From Polytrichum commune (lineage: Eukaryota; Streptophyta; Polytrichopsida; Polytrichales; Polytrichaceae), in assembly GCA_950295325.1 (NCBI GenBank), contig OX485804.1, positions 52,824,001 through 52,888,000 of the forward strand: a stretch of DNA of 64,000 nucleotides, read 5' to 3'. Made by a program: the position numbers and the translations under genes. Shown here one piece after another: positions 36,315-47,600 of this stretch. The first letter of the stretch is position 1. Every line of letters starts with the position of its first letter. The notes beneath the pieces are model-generated. The model had not been told where the DNA came from. It saw only the letters and a list, made by a program, of their open reading frames with translations, and made no database searches.

Positions 36315-36404
36315 AATTCCACCTTAACTAGAAAATTAGTGTGGCCCATGCCAATTAATTCCATGCTAATTTTCCACCCACACTAATAGGATTATTTAGT
36401 GTAC
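36315..36404 (+). mobile_element. Small repeat, copy 1 (pair with 47717-47817)
   Basis: ATTCCACCTTAACTAGA, TTAGTGTGGCC, TAATTTTCCACCCACACTAA and TATTTAGTGTAC recur in the same order at 47717-47817. The inner ATTAGTGTGG and CCACACTAAT are inverted repeats, so this may be a very short miniature element. Confidence 0.75.
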
Positions 36405-36663
36405 ATTTGATCTATGCATTGTCCCCATCACTTTTTTTTGCTTTACTTTGACTGGAGCTTAACAACAGCCCTGAATAGATCCATGAGGTTTTAGGGCATG
36501 AAATGGGTGGAATATTTGGACACGCATTTGTTCATGCTGCCTAGGTTACCTTAATGGAAACATAGAACAACTTGCACTCAAATACCTACAACTTATAGAA
36601 TGGACCAGTACACCATCTATAGATTTGTTCCACACTTTTTGCACGCCGTTGTGTACAAGGAAA

Positions 36664-36984
36664 TTATATCCTTTTGATGCAACTTGGACACACGTAATTC
36701 TTGAAAACAATTCTTCGAATCTGCACAGGGTAAGAGTCGAGATTCACACATTTTGCGTGATAGACTTGGTTGCACTTGGTACAGGGAATCTTCTCGTCTT
36801 CACAAGTCTGGAATAAATCTTGTGCACAAACAACACAGTATCGATCATTGAAAACTACAATCCGTCCATGCTTTGTTCTGCTCATTGTGTTCTTCAAGAA
36901 ACTGCAAACTCGAAACTTTTGTGAAGATTGGGAAGCCCTGGGTTTGTGGAATTTTGCTTGACACGTTAAGTTTGAACTTCGCAC
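36664..36984 (-). CDS. PHD-like zinc finger reading frame, copy 1 (gene fragment)
   Basis: The frame encodes a C4HC3 zinc finger: CVVC, then CTKC, HAKC and CPSC with spacing typical of PHD fingers. It is preceded by a basic stretch containing FRVCSFLKN and KHGRIVVFNDRY. The second cysteine pair lies in CTKCNQVYHAKCVNLDSYP. A paralogue at 51959-52270 has the same architecture. No other exon was identified. It may be one exon of a larger gene, a domain captured by a transposon, or a decayed pseudogene. PHD fingers bind histone tails in chromatin proteins; that role is not shown here. Confidence 0.45.
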   Translation of the reverse strand: MRSSNLTCQAKFHKPRASQSSQKFRVCSFLKNTMSRTKHGRIVVFNDRYCVVCAQDLFQTCEDEKIPCTKCNQVYHAKCVNLDSYPVQIRRIVFKNYVCPSCIKRI

Positions 36985-37365
36985 AGCTTGGCTCCAGGCT
37001 GTACTATTGTATAGCCTGAAGTTTTACTATTTTAAGACAAGGGAAGCCAAGCTGTTTGGGTAGATTTCGTTTAGTTTCTATTTTGTGATGTACTACTTTT
37101 ATTTTAAGGCTCGAGGCTTTTAAAAATCTAACTTTTTCTTGAGTTCCTGAATAGAAATTTATGAACTTTTACTTTTAACTCAACCGACTTCACCAGGAGC
37201 GTGAACAAAATTTACTATGCAGGCTCCGTGGCATGTTGGAGAGAGGGAATTCTTGCACATGAGTGTACTCCTCATCCATCCAACATTTAGAAACTGCATT
37301 GAAGCTTATTACTTAATGTGCATGCATTGAGAATGCGTTATTAGAATGACATCAAGTATAACTGA

Positions 37366-37727
37366 GGGCCGGTTCACACTATGCCCAAGTTGAGAGGAGA
37401 AGCGTCACTTTTCTAGACCAAACTATGTCGAGAGGAGAAGCCTTTGGGTTGAAAAAGTATATTAAAATAATCCACGGCTCAAAATGTTCGGCCTCTCTAC
37501 GGAAGTTTGGGTCGAGCATTTTGCTCCACCCAAACTTGGCTCGAGAGGCCGAACTCTTCCCGCCATATTTTCCTAAAAGTGTTGCCACCTAGGCTCTTTT
37601 GGAGGCGACGTCTTTTGGACTTCGGCCTCTAGTGTGAAGGCCGAGAGGACGAACTTTGGACATTTCTACATTTTCATTGGTCGAAACGCTTCTCCTCTCG
37701 AAGTTTGGCCATAGTGTGAACCGGCCC
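37366..37727. mobile_element. Harbinger-like MITE, copy B, 362 bp, TGA duplication
   Basis: Termini are GGGCCGGTTCACACTATG at both ends, with flanks TGA on each side (37363-37365, 37728-37730). It is nearly collinear with copy A (20930-21319) but lacks about 28 bp of its interior. The central hairpin on CGGCCTCTC is conserved. No coding sequence. Confidence 0.93.
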
Positions 37728-38069
37728 TGAGTTCTCATATGTGTTCATGAAAATTGCATACTTATATATAGCATTTGATAACCTTGGTGCAAATTTCCAA
37801 ATGTTCCTATTGCAGGCTCTAATAATACATTTTGGAACTTGATTATGAGGAAACATGATTGATCCACTTTTTTGGACACAACATTTGACACAAAAATGGC
37901 AGAAATATTGAAATATGACACATGTCAGGAGATTTGTGTGAAGTGTCAGATTTGTGTTTGGGTCATGGACCGCCTTTATTTATTTATTTATTTATTTGTA
38001 TATTCCTTAGACAAAGTTGTGACAAAATGGGAGATGTGAAAGTGTTGTCAAATCAGTTCCACCTTGCTG

Positions 38070-38105
38070 AACTCCAAATAATAAGTGACACTAAATACCA
38101 TAAAC
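38070..38105 (-). mobile_element. Fragment of the 20348-20579 MITE family
   Basis: TCCAAATAATAAGTGACACT followed by AAATACCAT matches the right arm of the foldback element ending at 20579. Only one arm is present. Confidence 0.5.
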
Positions 38106-38646
38106 AATGTACTTTGATTGACAATCTTGGGAATTCCACATGTACATGTGAAGACCATGTAGGTGATGGATTCTCAGGTCAAAAATCTAGTCCGCAAAGG
38201 AATCAAGTGCAAAAAGGAAATTTTGGGTAAACCCCAAGTGCAAAGACACATGGAAGTAGTAGTAAGGATGGCATAGTGCAGGCTATTGCCTTGATTAATT
38301 TGCCTACATGTTACAAATTTTTTGCCATGACATTTTAAACTTGAGGAGTTTAAAGTAGGGTCCAAGGTACGGAAAAGAAAATGTAGTGCTTCTAATGTGG
38401 CAGTCCCAACTCAAGAAAAATACTTCTCCTAGTTTGAGAAACCGATCTTCAACATTGGGTCTAGAAGTAAGGTCCATTAGGGAGTGTTTTGGACCCCAAG
38501 TTCTTTGGACCTCAACCCTTAAACGAGCCCTTAAATGTGAACCCACCCTGAAGTATTGTGGGAGAATGGAAGCACAATGTAAGCCCTAGGGTTTGGTGAA
38601 AAGGTTGTCCATGGAAGAGCTCTTAGAAAGGTCCCATGTGCACAAA

Positions 38647-38992
38647 TACACTCTAAACTCCGTAATATCAACCTCCTTAATGTCCCTCCTACTCTTATAT
38701 CCTGAAACCCTAGGGAACGGATATTCTCTATCTAAATCTCACTCCTTATTGTCACATTTCCCTCCCATACATCACCAGTTTTGACATTAAAATGAACCAC
38801 ACATTCACACACATCACGTCGTCATCATTGTAATTATTGCCATTATTGCAATGTTGACTTTGTGATATTCCATGTTGTCACATGATACAAGACTTCTCTT
38901 TTCTCAAGTATCCATGTTAACACTACAGAACTCCTCAATATCACAAGCACTTGGGTTGCCACAAGCGTGATATTACGGGGGTTTAGAGTGTA
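38647..38992. mobile_element. TIR element, 346 bp
   Basis: The left end is TACACTCTAAACTCCGTAAT and the right end on the minus strand is TACACTCTAAACCCCCGTAA; both continue ATATCA. A sequence at 51425-51475 resembles the right terminus. No coding capacity, and the flanks show no clear target duplication. Confidence 0.7.
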
Positions 38993-40760
38993 CTTTGCTG
39001 ATGTACCAAGAAGGATACACATATATAACATATATCAGCACTGATATTTTTCACAGCGATTACATTTGCAGAAGCCTTTAGAAAAATCTAAGATGGTCCT
39101 GCTCATGTTGCCACACACTCGCCTCAAAGTCAAAATTCCACACTCATTTTTGTGAAGACGAACCATTGTGCATGGACCTCACGAATGAAAGGATGCACTG
39201 CTGAAAGGTAAAGCACTGCTGAAAGGTAAAGCATTGCTTTCCTTGTCTGTCCATCTATTCTTGAGGCTTTGCTCATCCTACTACATGTGTAGACAGTGAA
39301 TCATCTTACATTATTATCTCAATTTCTAGTACTATTTGGGAGACAAATTCTTGGCTATGATAGCTAAGTACATTCAAGGTTGAATTTCTGTGTTTTTGCA
39401 CTTTCAATAGTGCACAAACACATTGAATTCAAGGGCTGAACACTGGACTCTTCATATGAAGTCTACAATTCTATTCTATGTTTGTGAGTTTGAAGGGGAT
39501 CGGTGATAATCAAGCATCAACTACTTCTGCTGTGAATGGTGAACTAGGTATGAGTTAGCTTTCATGTTCTTGCATTTGTGCACCTTTTGAGTTGTGGTGG
39601 AAGTGCTACATTTTTCTTTTTAAAAGATACACTTTTGAAGAAGTGTCAATTTTAGCTGTGATTGATGTGGATGTCTGCTGCTCATCCTATCTAGCAAGAA
39701 TGGAATATTGAATCTGTCATCAAGAATCTAGTTTGGCACGCTTTTTCTTCATGAATAGCACAGTTATGGTAGACATTCCACCCCACCTACCTTGTGACAA
39801 TGGCTTCATGAAGTAGAAAACTGAGGGTTTAACTATGAACCCCCTCAAAATACACTACAATATGCATTTTATTTAGTGCCCACAATACTCATCATCAACC
39901 CATGCAAATGCTCTTGCAATCATTGGGTCGTCGTGTAAATAATGATCGTGTGTCACTGCAGCTCGAGTACCAACCACCACTAACAAATACAACTAAAACA
40001 TGGCAAAAGTACACATAAACAACACACCTCCACAAAGAAGGAAGAAAGTCAAACCCTTGCAAGAGTTTTAATTCTCTCTTCAAATGCATACAATGAGTCA
40101 AAGTTATCTCTCACTCCACCACAGGAGAATCCAAGAGTGTAAGTAGGGGGAAAAAGAACTCAAGATTTATTGCAAAAATATGCAATCTTCACCTCACATA
40201 AGCTCTCTTCACACACTCACTCACTCACAAGGCGTGACTTGGCAAGAATGCTAAGCCAAGAAGAAGGCTCCTCACTTAAGAACATCTCTCTAACTTCTAA
40301 GATTCATCCATCCAAATGTAAATGGATGAAATCCCACGGATAAGGTGCAGCCGCCGACGCCGCATACCATGGCAGGGTGGCAACCACAATTGGTTGTTGG
40401 CGATGTCTCTCTTGGTTGTTTTGAGTCGATTGAGAGCAGGGTGGGTCATGTCCCATAAGCAAGGAGTTCCCTGCCCTAGTCTACAACCCTATTGCCCAAG
40501 TTGTTCGCCTCGTTTGTAGATCCTACGACACTAGTTCAATTGACTTAACAATGGATAGTAGTTCGACTTTGAAAAGTTGTGTAGGGAACGAGCTGCATAG
40601 AGTCACTTGGCTCGAAGCATCGGCAAATTTGGCATCCTCATAACATGAGTAGTGTTGGTAACCACCGTGGAGATAACTGCTATTAGTTGGTAGCTTCAAC
40701 ACCCTGGACCGGGCTTGGTCACCCAACCAACCTACCGATGATGCTGTGATTAGGTTCCAA

Positions 40761-40985
40761 CCATAGCTAGTTGCTCATCCAAGTGGAGACGACTTTTAAC
40801 AAATCTCTTGCGCTTTTCTATCCACATAGAGGACATCTCATCCACAACCTATAGTTTACATCTAGGAATAAACAAGTTAAGTATGTCCCATAACTTACAA
40901 TAGTAGATGAATGTCTTGCTGCTATTGCAACCTATCATCTACTCTCTTCTCGCCGGTTGTGTAGTAGATATTGAACATAAGGAGT
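40761..40985 (+). repeat. Dispersed repeat, copy 2 (pair with 5791-6010)
   Basis: Diverged direct copy of 5791-6010, sharing TTGCTCATCCAAGTGGA and the blocks listed there, in the same order. Confidence 0.75.
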
Positions 40986-41392
40986 CGTGCTACAGACTAT
41001 AGCAAAACGTCCTCGTGATACTGCCATGTGACGGGAACATTGAGATAGATACACGAGGATGGCTTGCTACAACCCGTAGTATAGCTCCTCGTCTACGATA
41101 TCATGCGTACCACTGATCATCTCACGAAGACTATATGCAGTAGTCTATATTCAATGTGTTGTGGCCAATGAGGCGGTGACACGTCAGCAAGATCTTACAG
41201 GGTCAACTCCACGTAGACCATAACTGGTGCCCCAAAAGGATAACCCGATTCGTTGAGTGTATGTTCTTGTCGAAAGATGGCGCTAAGATGACATCAGCAT
41301 TCTGGTTGGGCTTGTAATTGGAAAGGCACTCAGTGTTCATTTTCTGTGTGTGATGAGGAGTAGGCACCTAGGCTGTATTGGATGAAAAAGAG

Positions 41393-41418
41393 GGAGAGAG
41401 AGAGAGAGAGAGAGAGAG
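41393..41418. repeat. (GA)13 microsatellite in the PPR promoter
   Basis: A GA run about 220 bp before the PPR start codon. Confidence 0.95.
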
Positions 41419-41639
41419 GAGAGGGATGAGATAAGAGCAGCATTCATATGGATAAAGTTCATCCAACTGGAGACAGAGGCTAATCTCAATCGCTGCATCC
41501 GGAACTTTTCCTCTGCCTCTTCCTCTCCTTCGTTGCATTGCATTTGTGGCTATGGCGGATTCCCTCGCTCTCCACCCTTAACAAACATCGAAGGTCCTTT
41601 TCTCCTCGCACACTGACATCGCCAAATCCACAGCCAGCC

Positions 41640-44600
41640 ATGGCGGCTCACAGCATGGCCGCTTTATCATACAAGGAGCTGGCGTCCCCTCTCTCCCTCA
41701 CCACACTCACGCAGTGCTCTGTCTCTATGTCGGCGCCCCCGGCCTGCTGCTTCGCCTACGCTCCGGCGACGGGACGACTCGGAGACGCCAGCGTGTCAGG
41801 TTCCACGACCAGGAGCGTCCTGTGGGGCTCGGGGGACGCCAAGAGGGATGCCTGTGTCTGGGGGTTGGGCTCCTCTTTCGGTGGCCAGGGGTTTAAGAAT
41901 GGAGAGGGAAGCGTCGTTGCCAAGGCCAACCCCTTGGATGAGATGCAAGGCTATGTCGAAAAGGAGCTCAGGAGCTACACGTCGGAGTTGCACAAACGGA
42001 CTGTTGCTGGAGACAACTCACTTGATTCTTCTTCTTTCACTCAAGTATGTGTAAATTCTGGCGCCATTTGGATGCATTCTGCACTCATTGTGGTGCTTTC
42101 ATCTGTGTGTTGGAATTTCTGCATGTGAATGGGAGCATTGGGTTCAAGTATGGGCTCAAAACGTCTTGGCAATTTGTTGAAGAAAGTGCTTGTCCGTCAG
42201 TGTATATATTCCCACGAATTTCGGAATGAGTGAGGAGTAGATAGGAGCTTAGAATGCGACATAACAAAGCGAGGTTATGGGAAGGAGATAAGAAAAATGT
42301 AATTGATTAATTTTATTACATAGTCCAATGTAAAATTCTTCTTTCACTCAAGTAAGTGTTTTTGGCGCCATTTGTATGACTTTTGTAGTCATATGTGGTG
42401 GTTTCATGATTTGCCTTGGAAATTCAGCATGTGAATTGGAGCACTGGGTTTAAGCATGGGTTCAAAATTATCTTAAATGAAATGCTTGTCCGTCAGTGTA
42501 TATATGCAAATGAATTTTGAAATGGGTTACTGGAGCTGTAGAGAGTGAGGAGTAGATAGGAGCTTGGCATTTGATGTAGTAATGAGAAGCTATGGGAAGG
42601 AGGTGAGGATACATGAAATTGATTAATTTTGGTGTCCAGTGTAAGATTCTTTTTCCACTCAAGTATGAATTCTGGCGCCATTTGGTGTGAATTCTGTAGT
42701 CATGCCTTTCTGAATTTGAGTTGCTTCTGGTAATTTTATCCTGTGTCTTGGAAATTCAGCACGTGAATGGGAACGCTGGGTTTAAGAATGCGAATCAAAA
42801 TTTGCTTCGCAATCTGTCGAAGGAATCCACTTCTCTGTCGGTGTATACCAATGAACTTCGAAATTTCTGATGGATCTCTAGAGAGTGAGGAGTAGATAGG
42901 ACTTTGGCATTTGACGAAGAGCAGATGTATGAAGGAGGTGAGGGATATTGAAATTGATCAAATTTAATATGGTGTGTATTGCGTTGAGAGGGTTTGACTC
43001 ACTTAGAGACATTCACAATGACCAGAGTGTGTCGAAATTAAGGTTGGAAAGGTGACCAAAAACCTCAAATGAATGGAAGACAGTAGATATGGGTTCAGAC
43101 CTTCAGGCTTCCAATACAAACAAAGCTTTCAACGCACAACCTTGTTCCCATTCTAGGAGGATGCGTCTGAGTGCTAGAAGGGAAAAGAAAAATCTTGGAC
43201 GACGAGAAACCTCAGTGTTTTCACGAATAATTCCTTGGCCATTTTAGCTTGCAACAGTGTTTGTGTACGCATCAAATACTAGATTCTGTACAGCCATTGA
43301 GGTCTTGACATCCTGCAGGAAGATTGGCCAGTTAACGAACTTAAGGTGCTAGTTGTTAAAAAAGTTCATGTATTAGGGACAGTATGTCAAAAACACATAT
43401 ATGTTAGGAAGAAAGTATAATTAACAAAGTGCAAGTAATATGTCTTCCTTACTAGAGGAGTTTCATTTTTCACAAAAAACCTATACGACCAACAATGAAA
43501 TTCTGATCAATGCCTGTCAGAAATAAATACTGGGTAGTTAACATTCCGAGGTTGCTACCCTTCAATGTTAAGACACCCTAACAATCCTGTCTGCTGGAAC
43601 TTCCCCATCTAAATCCTAAAGCTTCAATGACCCATCTTCAATTAACAACACCAGATATTGACCTGAAATTTCCTAAACCAAGACTTGTAGGTGTACCCCC
43701 ATTTAGGCATGTCTCTAATGCTATTGACCATAACTTAGATAGCTTGAGACAGCATGTTTACCATGTCTATTTGCTCTGTGCTTCTCGGGCATTCTAATGA
43801 AAAGCATTCAATTAGAAGGACCAATACAAATATACATATCTGCACAGGAGCAACCTTTCCGAAATTTTCAGTGTACTTGGCAATACTGATTGTACACATA
43901 ATTGTTTCTTCATCCTGAAATGCTTACTATCAGCTTCTGTGAGCACTTGGGAGCTTCGCTATAGGATGGTACAAGTTACAAAGTTGAGATGATGCAAAGG
44001 GAATGCCCTAACTAAATGAAAGTATCTTAAAAAGGTTGTAGTCTCAACAAATTATTAACTTTTGTCTGCTTGCCCCTAAGATGTATGGTCTTCAGTCCAG
44101 CAGTTGTAGGATGTTTATTAAAGTTATCAATGTGCTCACAATGCATATCCTGGGGTATTTCTATCTGTCTATGATCGGGGTTTCTCTAACTATCTCTGAT
44201 ACCTAGAAGAACTTTTTTGAGTTCTATAAACTAGGTTCTCCCTTTTGCACATTGATCTTCTGGTGTAAATTGTTAAAAAAAAAAGTTCTCATTGAAATGC
44301 ACCTCTAGAGTTTAAATCACAAATTTCTCAAAGGGCTGTGTATTATGTAATTATCACGTAATGGAGGTGTATAATCTAATTATCTTATAATATTTGTATA
44401 ATTTTTATGTAACAATTTTCTTCGTAGTAGCATAATGTGGCACATGTTAGAAGAAAATAAGAAAGTCGGGCAATTATGATGCATTATTCATGAATTTAGT
44501 ATGTTATTTCAACATTTTATGGCTTCTACATGATTATACTGCCCATGGAAGTTTTGGATGTTTGGAATGTAGTAGACCATGCTGACCTTGTTGACATGGA

Positions 44601-47600
44601 ATTTCAGGAACCTAGAAGGTCGATACCCAGGTCTGAAGAACCGACAAGTGGGCAGAGTCTATACACAAGGAATGAGAGATTTTTAGGTTCAGAGAGGAAA
44701 AGATTCACTTCGTCTGAATATGATAGAGATCATTCAGGTGCACCTGAAGATGATGAAGAGAATGGGGTCTCAGGCTGGAGATATAGTCCTAAAAGGGAAT
44801 CAAATATGAAAAGAGATGTTTGGGTAAACCCCAGTGGCTCTTTTGCCAGAGATCCTAGGAGGCAGTCCGAAAGAAGGGGATCTGTAAATCAAGTCAACAA
44901 GTTTGTCTGGGTGAGCCCTGACCGAAAGAGCGAAAATGGCAATGCTACATGGCCGGAGCGAAGAGCTGCCATGATTGCCCTCCAAACTGGAGTGGATGTT
45001 GCCACTACTCTTTCCATGTAAGTCATTTAGTGTTTAGAGTGTATCTATGTTTATCTATCTATCTATCTATCTATCTATATTTAATAAATAATACTTGTGC
45101 ATGCATGGATAATAAATTATGCACATTATTCATTCACAATGACCATGCAAAGCAATAATTGGCATAAGGTAGATGGACCTTATTTGGTTATTTTCTGTTG
45201 TTTTGCTTATACTATCTGGATTCACAAGGTTTAAAATTATGTGCCCCCGCAAATGTATCTGAGGAAGCCAGATCAAGTCCATAAATTTCTAGGTCCATTT
45301 GTTATAAATTATCAAGGTCCACTGATAGTGAGCCATAAGAAGGCCACGTAGGTCCTCCAATTATGTTGACTGTTGAGCCTAGAATAATTAACAAATTTTG
45401 AGCACTTAAAATTTGAACACATTCTTGTTTGATGTCCGTTCTTAACAGGGTTTTGACCCTTCAGTGACATAAACTGAGTCCCAAAAGCAGGTGTCCAAAT
45501 ATTTTGCAGTAACCGAATTAGGCCTATCTACAGATTAGAGAGGTATCTAGGTGACACTGATGTCTATTTCTTTTGGATATTTTACAAAGTGCACCAGAGG
45601 TCCAGCTTAAGTTTAGAGACCAATTTACTGAATGCATCTCTTGAACTAAACCCTTGTGGGCTAGGAACTGGGAGAATTGCACCATGGTGTGTGCAATAAT
45701 TTTAATATATTTTGTCATATATGCTGAAGGCTACAAATCTTGTTGAAGACTTGTGGGTATGATTTTTTTTTGTGGTCCCTGATGACCTTTTAACCCATTG
45801 TGATGAACATCTACGATGTACTCACTAGACATTGAAAGTGACAAATCATCTTGTGCATGATTATCTTGCAGACATGGTGACAGATTGGAGACAATGGACC
45901 TGAATGCTGTGTTGAGGAGATACGGACGGATGAAAAAGTGGCAAGAAGCACTGACGGTAATCTACAGAGACCAAATCTGAGGTCTCACGAGGAGTTGTCC
46001 TCTAACTCACCATGACTTCTGGTCAGGATTTGCTTGTTTTGCATACACCTCCTTCCATGTACGGCAAAGATATGGTGCATTCTTGGAGGTATTGTGGAGG
46101 TTTGAACGAAGAACATTCTATATTGGTTCATTGAGGGTCAAACTCATTTTAGCATGCCAAGAGGTGCTAAAATGAATATAGTCCTCAATGAACCGAAATA
46201 GGTCGCACTTCATTCACATCAAAACACTACCTCAGAGCATCTACCACGAGTGGAAAGAATTCATTAATACTGTATGCAAAACAACCCATGGAAAAACATA
46301 GGGGACCAAATCCCGATGAAAAGTCCCATTGAGTTAAAGGACGACTTAATTGTTGTTCCGCTATTTCAAAATGATGATGTGCTGGCTGATAAGGGGAGGA
46401 GGAGACTGGGGGTTCTAAACAAGTTATTTTTTGTTTTATTTGCAGCTTTTTGAGTGGATGAAGGATAATGACAAGCTGTCAGCACCAACATACACAAGCT
46501 TTTTCTCAGTTCTAGGCAAAGGGGGGCGGGTCGAGAAGGCATTGCACGTGTTCAATGATCTGCCATTGGACAGTGATATTCGCAGGAATGTCTATGTGTG
46601 CAACTCGGTACTGAGTACATTAGTCTATAATGGCAAGGTGGACAAAGCGTTTCGCCTTTTTGAGCAGCTTAAACAAGAGGGCCTTAAACCTGACATTATC
46701 ACGTACAGTACGGTAAATCATGGAATCTCTTTCCCAGCCCTTTTAGCAAACAGTATTTCTCTGAGCATGTTGTTACCAGTGTTTGACTGATATCACCTTT
46801 TGTTGATCCATTCGGGTATGTATCTTGAGGATATTATATTAATACCGTTAGGTTACGAGTATTAGAGGAGGGTTTTGATGCAGTTCAGGTTTAGATACCA
46901 TGCAAGGGCCTTTATACCCAGGTAAAATCACCTTAGTATCAACATGGTATGAGGATGGTATTGACCCAAATAACAACTCTGGTACACAAAGATTCTCTCA
47001 TCTTGTGATACCCACACAGTATCAATGTCTGATTAGTATTACAATTTGGATACTGATTGGGTAGGTTCTTTGATACCAGCATTGATATTATGTATTTTTA
47101 CCATGCAATTACCTTGATACTAGTCCAACATTGGTTGTCTCCGATTGTAATTGCCAGTGGTATTATCATCCTACTTGTGGCTCAGATTTGTTGTAAATCA
47201 ATTATTTCTGGTCAAAGCAGTTCCACATGTTATCACGTGTTGGTTGTCACCTTTAAAAGGTGCCGTGGAAATGCGCCCAATCAGACCTGAATGTACGATT
47301 TTCACCACAGGGGGCTATAATTAAAAGAAGTTATGGGGATGGGCCAGGTGATTGCTGGGTGTGCTAAGACCCGAGATGGTTTTGCAAAGGCCAAGGATTT
47401 TGTGGAACAAATGCAAGCACAAAGTCTCACACAAGACGCAGTCATATATGGGGCACTTATAAATGTGTGTGCATCACATGGATTAGAAGAGGAGGCCAAA
47501 GAGACTTTTCAAGAAATGGTAGAGGCTGGGTTGACTCCCAATCTCTTTCACTATAGCGCTTTACTCAACACTTTTGCTAGCAAAGGCAAGCATGTAGAGG

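Larger units (their letters stand above)
38993..41639. other. Intergenic and PPR promoter region
   Basis: No gene recognised. A dispersed repeat lies at 40761-40985 and a GA microsatellite at 41393-41418. The 40990-41330 stretch is less AT-rich but has no open frame of note. The last 200 bp are probably the promoter and 5' UTR of the PPR gene. Confidence 0.4.

Noticed and set aside
41538-41639. Possible upstream extension of the PPR protein
   Set aside because: The frame is open but begins at TTG. The first in-frame ATG is 41640, and the sequence after it already has transit-peptide character.
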